Shown here piece by piece: positions 32,596 through 42,174 of a stretch of 64,000 bases of DNA. The notes below the pieces were generated by a model, which searched no databases, was not told the origin of the DNA, and saw nothing but the letters and a program-made list of their open reading frames with translations. The stretch is from an uncultured Cytophagales bacterium. Its GTDB lineage: Bacteria; Bacteroidota; Bacteroidia; Cytophagales; Cyclobacteriaceae. The position numbers and the translations under genes are program-made. Numbering within the stretch: the stretch's first letter is position 1; every line of letters begins with the position of its first letter. The stretch is from assembly GCA_913057175.1 (NCBI GenBank), contig CAJXNP010000010.1, positions 62,001 through 126,000 on the forward strand, given 5' to 3'.

Positions 32596-33897
32596 TTAGT
32601 TGACCGCGAACAAGGCCTGGAATTGGTTACCTATTAGTTTTGCTCCTTTGGTTGCTGTTGCTGTAGCAGCATCTACCTCATACACAAAGGCTTCCTGGCT
32701 GTCGTTCACTGAAACATAAACTTTACCGTTTTCCACGAGGTAAGGAGTCTGGTACTGACCACCGTGTAATGGAATTTCATTTACAACGGATATCGTCTGG
32801 TTATTCAAATCCAAAACAGCAACATTCAAGATGGGAGCTACTTCGCTGAATGCTGCCCACGAATTAACATCCGCAGCTGCTTCATCCATTTGAGGAGTGA
32901 TCACCCTGGCCACAACAAGGCCATTTCCTGCATAGGCGCCTGAAATCACTTTATATCCTTCTGCTTCGACATTGAAAAAATATTCCGGATCAAACTCTTC
33001 CTCACCGGCATTGATCCGCAATATTCCTGAAGGCTTGGTAGCCTGGGAAAATCCTGTAGAAAGGGCACTACCAGATAGGGTATAATGGTTCCCTGATTCA
33101 TCCTCAATAATGCTTGGTGAACCACCGTAGTATCCAATTGGGGAAGTCCGTGAATCTTTGATGGTTTTGATGTATTCTATTTCCGGATAAGAAAAGACAC
33201 TTACAAAGGCAGTATCCGTATTTGGAGTGATCCACGAGGCACCTTCAAGCGGATAAAATGCTACGTACAATTTGTCTCCATCCACATACGAACCGGTTGG
33301 CCAGGCATTTAACTGGATATCCATATCCAGCGAATCGACATAATAATAACTTTCGTAAATCGGATGTTGCACATTTTTTGAAATGGAAATATCATTGATA
33401 TCAACCACCTGAAGCTGGCAATTGTATGAACCTCCTCCCCACGGCGCGCCGATGGCCATAAAATAGTCGTCATCGATGGCATTCATCACGTCAAATCTTT
33501 CGAATACAAACTTACCTTGCTCAACGAGCGCTCCATCAATTACGTCATAGCCGACACATTCATTGAGATCGTAGCCAAACGCGAAATAACGATCGCCAAA
33601 AAATCCATTGTAGTTCCAACCAACCAGCTCGATTCCCTGACCCTGGGCACTGATTTCGCCGGACATAATATCGTCAAGGGCGAGAAAGTAGTCCGCGCTT
33701 TCGTCATCTGCATTTTGAGTTCTCAGGGACATCACATACTTCGCGACAAATTGATCTGTTGTATCAACATCTGTCGTATCGGTTTCATCAGAGGGGCCTA
33801 CTTCATCCTCAGAACAGGATGCTAATCCTATGATAAAAAGGACAATCATGTAAATGATCCCGTTTTTTAAAATTGTTGTTTTCATCTTAGTTTTCAT
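32596..33897 (-). CDS. DUF4374 lipoprotein of siderophore-uptake operon
   Basis: The 433-residue protein has lipobox LASCSEDE near residue 28, a Thr/Asp-rich linker, then a propeller-like body (FVAKYVMSLRTQNADD, YFLALDDIMSGEISAQGQGIELVGWNYNGFFGDRYFAFG). That start is typical of DUF4374, a Bacteroidota lipoprotein family encoded beside siderophore receptors and PepSY reductases. It may act as a surface or periplasmic binder of the iron complex. Downstream of the receptor by 20 bp. Confidence 0.82.
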   Translation of the reverse strand: MKTKMKTTILKNGIIYMIVLFIIGLASCSEDEVGPSDETDTTDVDTTDQFVAKYVMSLRTQNADDESADYFLALDDIMSGEISAQGQGIELVGWNYNGFFGDRYFAFGYDLNECVGYDVIDGALVEQGKFVFERFDVMNAIDDDYFMAIGAPWGGGSYNCQLQVVDINDISISKNVQHPIYESYYYVDSLDMDIQLNAWPTGSYVDGDKLYVAFYPLEGASWITPNTDTAFVSVFSYPEIEYIKTIKDSRTSPIGYYGGSPSIIEDESGNHYTLSGSALSTGFSQATKPSGILRINAGEEEFDPEYFFNVEAEGYKVISGAYAGNGLVVARVITPQMDEAAADVNSWAAFSEVAPILNVAVLDLNNQTISVVNEIPLHGGQYQTPYLVENGKVYVSVNDSQEAFVYEVDAATATATKGAKLIGNQFQALFAVN

Positions 33898-33917
33898 TTA
33901 TTCTTTGGTAATATTTT

Positions 33918-36275
33918 TTATTGCAGAAAATAGCTCAGCTTAACATTAAATGCCCTTCCCGGCTTCTGGAGCATGAAATTGTCATACAACTTGCTGTCGA
34001 AAATATTGGTGCAAGCAAGGGAAACATTGTACTTACCGTCTTCAAGGGAATAAGAAGTTGACAAATTATGAGATAGCTGCCTGGGTATATCATACTTGCT
34101 TTCGGCACTTCCCTGGCTTGGCCATTTCAGGTAAAAGGCTTCGACAAATTGGGTTGACCAATCTATTCCCAACTTACCGGATTCAAGGCCTACCTTGTCA
34201 AACAAGACGCCTGCCTGCGCATTGGCAAACAGGAACGGGGTATTAGGCAACCGATCTCCATACAGGTAGTTGATCCCTCCCGTAGAGGTAAATTCCTGGT
34301 TGTTCACAATATTCTGATAGGTTCCATTGACCTCAAAATGAAGCAATTCGGAGTAGCGGTATTTTACTCCGCCTTCAATGATGTTGGCCTTGGCGGATTG
34401 AAGGTTTTCATACACACTCGTAACCCCCGTTGCAACATTCCTGATCAGGTTTTCGGGTAAGCGATAGAGATAACTTGCTTCAAAAAGGAATTCGTGTCGG
34501 TTGATCCGGTGCCTCCCGAGAATGCCAACATTAAAATTCTGGCTTTTTTCAGCCTTGATATTCGAACTGCTCTGTAGCAACAATCCATCACCAAACATTT
34601 CATAAACTTCGGGAAGCCGATAGGTATTTTCGTAAGAGAATTTAATTTGAATGTTTTCAAGAAAGAAGTAGGTAGATGCGATACCGTAACCTCCGTAGGA
34701 TTCATGATTGGTAATGGTTGCCAATTCAAATTCTGAATCGCTGTTGGCGTCTTCCCGCATAAGGGCGTCAAGCATAAGCCACTTACCGAAAACGACTGTC
34801 CTGAGTTTTTCATTAAAAAGGTTGACAGAATAGGACAGTCCTGTTACATTTTTGGTGAGAAAATTCGGTTCGCTAAATGGAACCGCATTGTAGCTGATCG
34901 GATCTTCACCCACCCTGCGGTACCAGCTGTAGGTATTGTTGAGTGAGAGGGTTTGATGTTTCCCCAGTTCATATATAAAATTTCCGGTAACCATCACAGA
35001 CCGGTCATTGAAACGGAATTTTGTTTTATCCCAGCTTATTTCGCCCGAGGTTACGTCCACACCGCGATAGGTAAAATTGCCGTACCAATCATAGATCTTG
35101 CTGGCGGTATCAACCCGCATGGACTGCCTGATATTGAAGGCAGAATTCATGGTGAATGTCAAACCGTTCGTGAGGAAATTTTGTTTTTTATACTTGAGGG
35201 TAGGAATAATGGCCTTGTCTGTTGTATAGGCTTCACCAATTGGCTTGTTCATGTTGCTACCTACCTGAATTTCCTTGTGGTTGCCCGAAGCAATCAGTCC
35301 AAAAAGCAACTGGTCTGCAAACTTTTTATTTTCAAATCCAGCTTCAAGCTGAATGGTTTGTGAGCGATAAGCATCATGGAACCTTTCCAGCTCTTCCGGG
35401 TCACCGTATTTTCCTGATACCGGATCGGGAACACTTACCTCCACTTTGTAATTGTTGTCAGAATAATTAAAAAAGCCATTCGCATTAACCAAAAATCCAC
35501 TTTCATTGGTAATTCGGCTTACGACCGACGCCCGGTGGGTATTAAATGAACCAAAAGAATATGAAACATTCAGATAATCCTTAACACCATTGTTGGTAAC
35601 AATATTGATGGCGCCACCCAGTGCATCCGAGCCGAGATGTACCGGAACGACTCCTTTGTACACTTCAATGCCGGAAATCAGGTTGACGGGAATGTTATTC
35701 ATGGTCAGGGAAGAACCGAAATTGTCCATGGGTATTCCGTCGAGGAAAAATTTTACCTGGTTGCCCGAAAAGCCATTCAGGGTAAAATTAAAGTTAGACC
35801 CCAGACCACCGTCTTCGCGTATCCTTACTCCTGAAATCCTTCCCAGTACCTGATTGACGTCCAGGTTTTGCATTTTCAAAGGCTTTACATCCACAACTGA
35901 CACCGCGTAGGGAAGCTCTTTTTTCTCTGTAAATTCTGATTTTCCTTCAACCACCACAGCTTCAAGGGTGGTTGTATTTTCTTTTAATTGGATATCATAG
36001 TTAACTGGCCTCCCCTTATAATTGACTTTGATGACCTGGGTTTCATATCCAACCCCAGACACAACAAAACTGTGCTCTCCTTTATTGAGATCCCGCAAAA
36101 TGTATTTTCCACTTTCGTTAGTTGATGCACCTGTACCCTTAGATTGATGAACTATATTGATACCGGGAATAGCATCGCCACCAGCATCTGTCACCTGACC
36201 ACTGACCTGGCCAAAAGTAGTTTGTGTCGTGAAAAACAAGAAGGTGAAGAAGAGGGTATTTAATATACTTTTCAT
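33918..36275 (-). CDS. TonB-dependent siderophore-type receptor
   Basis: The 785-residue outer-membrane receptor has a signal peptide (ending TTFGQ), a CarboxypepD_reg-like domain (VSGQVTDAGGDAIPGINIVHQ), a plug with LGRISGVRIREDGGLGSNFNF and VKFFLDGIPMDNFG, and a barrel ending LSYFLQ. It heads an operon with DUF4374, DUF4198, two small membrane proteins and a PepSY reductase, so ferric siderophore import is the best reading. Its promoter carries the operator and upstream box shared with the heme receptor and the LuxR-type regulator. Confidence 0.9.
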   Translation of the reverse strand: MKSILNTLFFTFLFFTTQTTFGQVSGQVTDAGGDAIPGINIVHQSKGTGASTNESGKYILRDLNKGEHSFVVSGVGYETQVIKVNYKGRPVNYDIQLKENTTTLEAVVVEGKSEFTEKKELPYAVSVVDVKPLKMQNLDVNQVLGRISGVRIREDGGLGSNFNFTLNGFSGNQVKFFLDGIPMDNFGSSLTMNNIPVNLISGIEVYKGVVPVHLGSDALGGAINIVTNNGVKDYLNVSYSFGSFNTHRASVVSRITNESGFLVNANGFFNYSDNNYKVEVSVPDPVSGKYGDPEELERFHDAYRSQTIQLEAGFENKKFADQLLFGLIASGNHKEIQVGSNMNKPIGEAYTTDKAIIPTLKYKKQNFLTNGLTFTMNSAFNIRQSMRVDTASKIYDWYGNFTYRGVDVTSGEISWDKTKFRFNDRSVMVTGNFIYELGKHQTLSLNNTYSWYRRVGEDPISYNAVPFSEPNFLTKNVTGLSYSVNLFNEKLRTVVFGKWLMLDALMREDANSDSEFELATITNHESYGGYGIASTYFFLENIQIKFSYENTYRLPEVYEMFGDGLLLQSSSNIKAEKSQNFNVGILGRHRINRHEFLFEASYLYRLPENLIRNVATGVTSVYENLQSAKANIIEGGVKYRYSELLHFEVNGTYQNIVNNQEFTSTGGINYLYGDRLPNTPFLFANAQAGVLFDKVGLESGKLGIDWSTQFVEAFYLKWPSQGSAESKYDIPRQLSHNLSTSYSLEDGKYNVSLACTNIFDSKLYDNFMLQKPGRAFNVKLSYFLQ

Positions 36276-36339
36276 CTCAGGTTCCCGAGGTTTAAATTCA
36301 GTTTCAGGTTTTTAGTTGTAAATTTTTCTGCTCGATTTT

Positions 36340-36424
36340 ATTTAGATTAAATCTAAATAGACTGCAAAAGTACAGTGGAAGACACTCTTCAACAATCGCA
36401 TTTGGAGGGTATTTTTTATACCCT
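36340..36424 (-). promoter_or_regulatory. composite promoter of siderophore receptor operon
   Basis: Read on the minus strand: ATACCCT box (36406-36412, with a second inverted box 36418-36424), 9 bp, -33 element ATTG (36393-36396), 20 bp, -7 element TACTTTTG (36365-36372), 6 bp, then the 19-bp operator ATTTAGATTTAATCTAAAT (36340-36358). The same design occurs at two other promoters. The receptor start codon lies 64 bp downstream. Confidence 0.75.
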
Positions 36425-36443
36425 ATTTAGGGGATATCGAGAA

Positions 36444-36480
36444 TTAGTCATGGCACGACTCGGAGTCGTGCCATGACTAA
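36444..36480. repeat. palindrome, 17-bp arms, copy 1
   Basis: The arms 36444-36460 (TTAGTCATGGCACGACT) and 36464-36480 are perfect with a CGG loop. A near-identical copy lies at 37671-37703, so the DKNYY gene sits between two copies. It could also act as a terminator for that gene, although it lacks a strong U-run. Confidence 0.85.
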
Positions 36481-36495
36481 ATATGGTTAGTTTCC

Positions 36496-37569
36496 TTAAT
36501 CCGTGACTATTTCATTGCCGCGATAAATGTGGTTTTTATCTCGGTAGAGCAGTGAGTTTTTATCATCTGAGGGGCCAAAAGTCTTGACATCCGCTTCTTG
36601 CAAGACTTCTCCATAAGCAAAAACCCGATCCTTATCTCTGGTGTAAATAGGAGATTCAAATACTTCAAAAGTTACCGGATCAGCACCTTTTATTAGCTTT
36701 CCGTAGTAATAGACCTGTTGTTGGTCTTTGGTATAGGGTAGTTTTACTACCTGAAAAGTAGAAGCATCAACATTTTCGATTTCAAATCCATCATAAACTA
36801 TCTTTTTATCGAACAGGAGATACTCATTTTCGATGATCCTTAAATCACCCTGGTTTTGAATGGAAATAGCTATGAGCGAATCCACCACTTTTCCATTCTG
36901 ATATTCCTGAAAATCATACAAATAGTTTTTATCGAGAATATACCTGTTGGTCAACTTTTTTGCAGTAGGTGCATCAATTGTTGACGTTAACAATTGAAAG
37001 TCTTTCAGTAGATAAACCTGGTTCTGGTCTTTTGCGAAGTTTTCATTCAGCACCTCAAATGAATGATAATCGACATCGATAGGCTGGTAATTATAATAAT
37101 AATTTACGTCATCTTTTGACCAGTCACTGTCGATCTTTTCAAATGTTTCAGGATTGGCTTCTTCAACAATCCACAAATGATCAGTATGCTGATGCTCATC
37201 CCTGAATTCATATGGCAGGTAATCGAACGGAACGTAAACATGGTTTTTATCAAAGAAAATGTAATCTTCCTTAACGGTAAATGAATTTTTATCAGCTTCG
37301 CTGTCAATGATATAACTTTTGAAATAAAGATGGTCCTTATCCCTGCCAAAGTCAGGGGCGATCACTTCAAAACTCTCTGCATCAGCGTTTAGCTGATCGT
37401 TTCCCAGCTCAAACCAGTTTCCCATAGGGCTGTAGCAAATGTCATTCCCTGACTTAGAAAAGTAATAGGAATCGGAAACTGCTTCATCTACCGGACCGGA
37501 AAATGGGGAACATGCATGAATAATTACACTCAAAAAAATCAGGATTGAACAGTTCGAAAAATATCTCAT
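36496..37569 (-). CDS. DKNYY-repeat lipoprotein
   Basis: I start at the ATG at 37569, which begins a lipoprotein signal (SVIIHACSP); a frame to 37596 adds nine residues. The mature protein is built from repeats of the DKNYY family (PF13644): KDKDHLYFKS, DKNHVYVPF, KDDVNYYYNYQ, KDQNQVYLL, DKNYLYDFQ, KDQQQVYYYG, RDKDRVFAYG, RDKNHIYRG. The function of DKNYY proteins is unknown. It is bracketed by two copies of a palindromic element and so may be transcribed separately from the heme operon upstream. Confidence 0.85.
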   Translation of the reverse strand: MRYFSNCSILIFLSVIIHACSPFSGPVDEAVSDSYYFSKSGNDICYSPMGNWFELGNDQLNADAESFEVIAPDFGRDKDHLYFKSYIIDSEADKNSFTVKEDYIFFDKNHVYVPFDYLPYEFRDEHQHTDHLWIVEEANPETFEKIDSDWSKDDVNYYYNYQPIDVDYHSFEVLNENFAKDQNQVYLLKDFQLLTSTIDAPTAKKLTNRYILDKNYLYDFQEYQNGKVVDSLIAISIQNQGDLRIIENEYLLFDKKIVYDGFEIENVDASTFQVVKLPYTKDQQQVYYYGKLIKGADPVTFEVFESPIYTRDKDRVFAYGEVLQEADVKTFGPSDDKNSLLYRDKNHIYRGNEIVTD

Positions 37570-37670
37570 GGGTGCAAATTTAAAAACCACATTCACCCTT
37601 GCAATTACAATCTGGTAGCTAGCCTTACATGAGAAGGATCGTGCCTGATCAGTAAAGCCTTGTGAAAGAA

Positions 37671-37703
37671 AGTCATGGCATGACTCGGAGTCGTGCCATG
37701 ACT
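37671..37703. repeat. palindrome, 15-bp arms, copy 2
   Basis: Arms 37671-37685 and 37689-37703 around a CGG loop match copy 1 at 36447-36477 except for one base, which leaves a G-T/G-U pair in the stem. It lies 12 bp past the stop of the DUF6607 gene. Confidence 0.8.
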
Positions 37704-37715
37704 AAATAGTAGGGT

Positions 37716-38651
37716 CTATTTTACTGAAGCAAATTTTGCATCACCTTTTAGGTGGATGGTAATTGCTTCCTTGATCTTTTCTTTAACCTCAGCAGATTTT
37801 GAAGGATCGTTGGCGCCCTCAGAATCTCCTAATTCAAAAAGTCGTTCGAAGAGGAATTTGTCATCTACCCTTTTTTCGAAAGCAAGGGTTTGGTGTGTAT
37901 CATACAATTCATCCCAAACTTCTCTTACACTTTGCCAGTAAACCTGGTTTTTTGCCCACCAATCATTTGCCACTTGGCATTTGCTGTCATCGACTTTGGT
38001 GTAGGTATTCCAGCCTTTTTCTTTTACCAATAATTTATCGCCTGAATCGTCGCGTACAAGTTTTTCATTGTCCTGCTCGTGAACCCAGCCATAATCGGTA
38101 ATTTCTTGCCGATTTTTGCGCTTCATCACATTGTAATCCTTCCTTTTGGTAGCATCCCTTCGTGGCAATGGTGCATCCGTGGTATTTTCCCAATAGTTCT
38201 TACCATCCACATGTACCCATGTAGCAGCTCCTTCGTAACGGGGACTGTCGTCAACCTGGTAAACCTTTTGTGTCCAGGTGCCTTTTACCTTTGCTGCAGG
38301 CAAATTCTGGTATTTCCATGTGTAGTCTTTATCGTACACATACAAATCTGTATTTTCATAGATCCAATCCTGCCTCCAGTGTTTGATGATCATCGTATCC
38401 ATCGCAATCAGCAAATGCTGCAATACGATCTTGTCTTTTGTTTCCACGATCGGAATGACGAATTCCAGTGCCCCGCTCCGGTAGTTATCGTGGAATTCGT
38501 AATCCTTGTCAGGCGAAAATGTCTCGGCAAAGTTGAATGAAACTTCATAGCATCCACACATTTCCTTAATGGATTCGATGTCTTTTTTCTTCTGTGCAAA
38601 GCCTATGCATACTATAAGGCTTGCTGCAAGTAATGAGATTAGTTTTTTCAT
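37716..38651 (-). CDS. DUF6607 family protein in heme-uptake operon
   Basis: The 311-residue protein has a signal peptide (ending IGFAQ) and opens with IKEMCGCYEVSFNFAETF, the DUF6607 hallmark, with an adjacent CGC. It is rich in Trp and Tyr (HWRQDWIYENTDLYVYDKDYTWKYQ, AATWVHVDGKNYWENTT). Its role is unknown; third in the heme receptor/HmuY operon (32-bp gap), it may help bind or process heme in the periplasm. Confidence 0.78.
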   Translation of the reverse strand: MKKLISLLAASLIVCIGFAQKKKDIESIKEMCGCYEVSFNFAETFSPDKDYEFHDNYRSGALEFVIPIVETKDKIVLQHLLIAMDTMIIKHWRQDWIYENTDLYVYDKDYTWKYQNLPAAKVKGTWTQKVYQVDDSPRYEGAATWVHVDGKNYWENTTDAPLPRRDATKRKDYNVMKRKNRQEITDYGWVHEQDNEKLVRDDSGDKLLVKEKGWNTYTKVDDSKCQVANDWWAKNQVYWQSVREVWDELYDTHQTLAFEKRVDDKFLFERLFELGDSEGANDPSKSAEVKEKIKEAITIHLKGDAKFASVK

Positions 38652-38683
38652 AATTTCTCTATCGATTAATTGATTAAAGCTGA

Positions 38684-40072
38684 TTAATGAACCCTGTCAA
38701 AAGTGAATTCAGGATAACCACGCTCTCCATCTGTTGAGGTAAGCCTGGTAAATTTAATTTTAAAAAAAGTTCCTTCTGAGTCTTTCAATACAAAAAACCG
38801 GTCTTCATGCAAAGATGGCCCCATTCCGGGACCTCCACCTTGTCTCCAGTTTTCACCGATTGCATCCACAGCGCTACTGAATTCAACACTGCCAATATCG
38901 TCAGATGAAAAATCATCGTAGGTTATGTCTTCGATCATGACCATGCCTACCTCGGTGTTATTCCTGTTGATCGTAATGAAATCCAGGTAGCCGTAAGGAA
39001 TAAACATTCCTGGTCCAAGCGGAAGTGTTTCAGTATAGCTACCATACATGATGTCCCATGAATCTTTCGCCGGTTCTACCTCCGTTTCACCATTATCGAG
39101 ATCAACAAATATAAAGTTGAAATCTTCTTTTTTGGTGATTTCCAGGGTTTCGAAAGTTGTGGCAGCTATATCTGCATATTGCAGTGTATAGTTATCTTCA
39201 TTTTGCAATACCCTGATTTTCTTCCAGTTCCTGTCACCATCCCTTTTGATGATAAACACTTTGTTTTCCGAAGCTGTTGCACTGATAGCGCCAATTGCCG
39301 TAGTTTCCAGATTGCCATCTGGTGAATCAACCCATGCAAAGGAACCTATTGATGCATCGAAATTAGGTGGAGGGATGCTCATTTCATAACCAAAATCAAC
39401 GGTATCTTCAGCAGTTACTGCGTTCAGGTCGTCTTTGTCTATCAACCTTGCCATGGTAAAAGCCGGGCTGTTGAGAACGACACTATGTTCACCAGCTGCA
39501 GTTGAAAAGCCAAGATCCCAGTTATACTTGTCTAATGTAGTTTGCTGAAGTTTGCTTAAATCTACATACGACTGATTGGAAAATGTTGCACCACCGGCAT
39601 TTAATTCAATTGTACCTGCCGGAGCAATATAATTCTCAGAAAAAGTGACGGTTACAGTTGAGTTTTGTCCAACAACCAGGTCACTATTTGAGTCTACAAG
39701 TGAAATTGTAACGTTCTCGTCATTTTGGATGTTTAATGCTGAACCTGCAGATACGGTAAAATTTGCCGATTCATCCCCCACGGCATAAGCGATGGTGATG
39801 GTGTTACCCGCTGCTTCGGGATCTGTGTAGAAATCAGCATCACTTCCATAGGTTAGGTTGCCAGAAGAAATGGTCAATTCGATTTCGCCAGCGCTCGACA
39901 CCGCTCGTGAAAACGTAATTCCTACTTCGGTTGATGGTGAAGAGGAGGAGATACCAACCTCCTGGTTGGTAAAATTGATTGCTACCGGCTGAGGAGTATC
40001 CTCATCATCACAACCTGCCAAAAAAAGGGAAAGGCATAAAGCAATGAATAGATTTGTCAATTTATTTTTCAT
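38684..40072 (-). CDS. HmuY-family heme-binding lipoprotein
   Basis: The 462-residue protein has lipobox FLAGCDDED near residue 21. Residues 30-150 form a Calx-beta-like domain (VGITFSRAVSSAGEIELTI), and the C-terminal 300 residues form the HmuY-like domain (WDLGFSTAAGEHSVVLNS, AKDSWDIMYGSYTETLP, FFKIKFTRLTSTDGERGYPEFTFDRV). HmuY of Porphyromonas gingivalis is a surface hemophore that passes heme to receptor HmuR; the preceding gene here is a receptor (6-bp gap). The extra N-terminal domain makes it longer than classical HmuY (about 216 residues). Confidence 0.85.
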   Translation of the reverse strand: MKNKLTNLFIALCLSLFLAGCDDEDTPQPVAINFTNQEVGISSSSPSTEVGITFSRAVSSAGEIELTISSGNLTYGSDADFYTDPEAAGNTITIAYAVGDESANFTVSAGSALNIQNDENVTISLVDSNSDLVVGQNSTVTVTFSENYIAPAGTIELNAGGATFSNQSYVDLSKLQQTTLDKYNWDLGFSTAAGEHSVVLNSPAFTMARLIDKDDLNAVTAEDTVDFGYEMSIPPPNFDASIGSFAWVDSPDGNLETTAIGAISATASENKVFIIKRDGDRNWKKIRVLQNEDNYTLQYADIAATTFETLEITKKEDFNFIFVDLDNGETEVEPAKDSWDIMYGSYTETLPLGPGMFIPYGYLDFITINRNNTEVGMVMIEDITYDDFSSDDIGSVEFSSAVDAIGENWRQGGGPGMGPSLHEDRFFVLKDSEGTFFKIKFTRLTSTDGERGYPEFTFDRVH

Positions 40073-40078
40073 GTAGAT

Positions 40079-42154
40079 TTATTTATTTAAATGAAAGTTC
40101 AGTTTTAGATAATATGATCTGCCATAGCCCAGGCTGACCTGGGAGCCGCCTCCATGTGTACCTCCGCTAATAGAGCTTTCCAGATTTGTGACATCCAATA
40201 CATTTCGAATGCCTCCGCTTAAAGCAAGGTATTTTCCAAGGTTTTTATGCAGGGTGATGTCTAACAATTGATAGGGATCAATCTTGGCTAATTCAGGATG
40301 TGATTCCCCAGTTTCTTCATTTGTGACCAACTGGTATTGCCTGGTAGAGCCGGTAAACTTGTAGAAAACGTTGAATTGCATCTTGGGCAGGGACCAGAAA
40401 TATTGTATCGTAGCATTTACTTCAGGCGAAAAAACAAACTGAGGCACATCGGTATCATGCGACTCGTTGAGTTGTTGATATCTTCCCGTATAAGTCAGGC
40501 CCCCAGACATTTCAAGATTTCTCCATTTGGATGTCAATCCAACAATACCACCTGTTGTTTTGTATTTTAAAAGGTTTGTATAGGTAGTCGCCTGGTTCGG
40601 ACCTGATGGAGTGTACAGTGTGATCCTGTTATCAATGTAATTGTAAAAACCCCCGATATTCAGCTGCAATGGAGTATTTTGGAAATTATGGCTGATATCC
40701 GCATTGATGTTATGCGAATACTCTGGTTCAAGGTCTTCATTGCCAACAATATTGTGATTGGAATCGATGAATTCATGGTAAAGTTCACGAATGGAAGGCG
40801 CCCTGAAGCCTCTTCCGTAACCCAAGCGCCACGAAGTGTTGGTCGACATATCGTACTTAAGGTTGAGTGAGGGAACCGGAATGGTCGTGAAAACGCTGTT
40901 ATAGGTCGCCCTGATACCAGGTCGTATTTTCAATTGGTTTCCCAATTTAAATTCGGCAGAGATGAACACCGCCAGGTCAGTGAGGTGCTTATCCCCGTCA
41001 CTCAGGGTACTTCCTCCTGCTGATTCATGCGTGGCTTCCAGCCCAATTTGGGTATCGATTTTTTCGTTAGAGAGCAGTCCGGTGATGGTATTCCTGAAAA
41101 ACAAGGCTTTATAAAATGCGGTATCCTGTTCACTTTCAACCGTGTTTTCTTCCTCTCCTGTCGTCAGGTTTTTGGTAAATTGCCTGCTGGTTCTTTCATA
41201 ATCGGTATAGGAAAGTACCGTATGTGATTTCATTTTCCCAATGCTCCAGTCCGATTGCAATTGATGCATCCACCTGATGGCATTGTATTCTTCGTCAATA
41301 GCAAATGGATCTTTCAAAGGATTGTTGTCATTGACATTCCCCTGGTTTTCCAGTAGCTCATTGAGGTAGTTTAATTTATAATAGATCGAAAAACCGTCTT
41401 TTTCGTAACGCAACAGGGCATCTCCAAAATACTGGGTTTTTGGATACCACAATTTGTTTCGGCCCTCATTATCTCCCTGCCAACCACCAAAGCGGTTGAG
41501 CCTCGCACCCAACTGGGTATACCAATTATCATGTGGTTTATATCCAACGACCAATGAAGGAGAGTGAATGCCATCTGAAAATAGGCTGTATTCGTCACCT
41601 ATGGTTTCTTCGTGTAATCCTGCCACTACATTCAGTTTACCCAGAGTGTCCTTTTTGGTGATGATGTTGATCACCCCGGCCAGTGCATCCGAACCGTAGT
41701 TGACAGCCATCGGGCCTTCAACTATTTCCACACGATCTATTTCATCGATGTTGATCTGGTTCAGGTCGACTTCATTGTTCACACCTCCTCTGCCTACTAA
41801 CGGAACACCATCCACCAGAACTTTTACATTCTGCCCGGAAACACCTTGCAGGGAAATACCGGCCATTCCAGTTGCATTATCCCTTGAAAATCTGACGTTT
41901 AGGATAAAGCTTAGTACGTCTTGCATGGAGACTGCAGCTTGGGATTGTATCCTCTGGTTATCGATTGTGGTCACTTTATAGACGGAGTTCCTAGCCGATT
42001 GCGCTTCAAACTGACCGGTTATGACAACCTCTTCGAGCTGAACAGGGGTGCCGTATTCCACGGTATCCTTGAGTGACGCAGTGAGTACCTGCTGACAGAA
42101 GGTTTGTATAGAAACAAACAAGCAAAAAAATAAGAGATAACCAGTTTTTCTCAC
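40079..42154 (-). CDS. TonB-dependent heme-type (HmuR-like) receptor
   Basis: The 691-residue receptor has a signal peptide (ending QTFCQ), a plug (YKVTTIDNQRIQSQAAVSMQDVLSFILNVRF, ISLQGVSGQNVKVLVDGVPLVGR, EVVEGPMAVNYGSDALAGVINIIT) and a barrel closing in LKLNFHLNK. It lacks the CarboxypepD extension of the other two receptors. With HmuY directly downstream it is best read as a heme receptor; the second His of HmuR-type NPDL loops could not be confirmed. Expression is likely iron-repressed through the operator at 42175-42193. Confidence 0.88.
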   Translation of the reverse strand: MRKTGYLLFFCLFVSIQTFCQQVLTASLKDTVEYGTPVQLEEVVITGQFEAQSARNSVYKVTTIDNQRIQSQAAVSMQDVLSFILNVRFSRDNATGMAGISLQGVSGQNVKVLVDGVPLVGRGGVNNEVDLNQINIDEIDRVEIVEGPMAVNYGSDALAGVINIITKKDTLGKLNVVAGLHEETIGDEYSLFSDGIHSPSLVVGYKPHDNWYTQLGARLNRFGGWQGDNEGRNKLWYPKTQYFGDALLRYEKDGFSIYYKLNYLNELLENQGNVNDNNPLKDPFAIDEEYNAIRWMHQLQSDWSIGKMKSHTVLSYTDYERTSRQFTKNLTTGEEENTVESEQDTAFYKALFFRNTITGLLSNEKIDTQIGLEATHESAGGSTLSDGDKHLTDLAVFISAEFKLGNQLKIRPGIRATYNSVFTTIPVPSLNLKYDMSTNTSWRLGYGRGFRAPSIRELYHEFIDSNHNIVGNEDLEPEYSHNINADISHNFQNTPLQLNIGGFYNYIDNRITLYTPSGPNQATTYTNLLKYKTTGGIVGLTSKWRNLEMSGGLTYTGRYQQLNESHDTDVPQFVFSPEVNATIQYFWSLPKMQFNVFYKFTGSTRQYQLVTNEETGESHPELAKIDPYQLLDITLHKNLGKYLALSGGIRNVLDVTNLESSISGGTHGGGSQVSLGYGRSYYLKLNFHLNK

Positions 42155-42174
42155 GGCTCAGGTTTGATTTTTTT

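Noticed and set aside
37799-38540. rightward frames of 100 and 153 codons
   Set aside because: They are shadows opposite the DUF6607 gene, which has a signal peptide and recognised family start.
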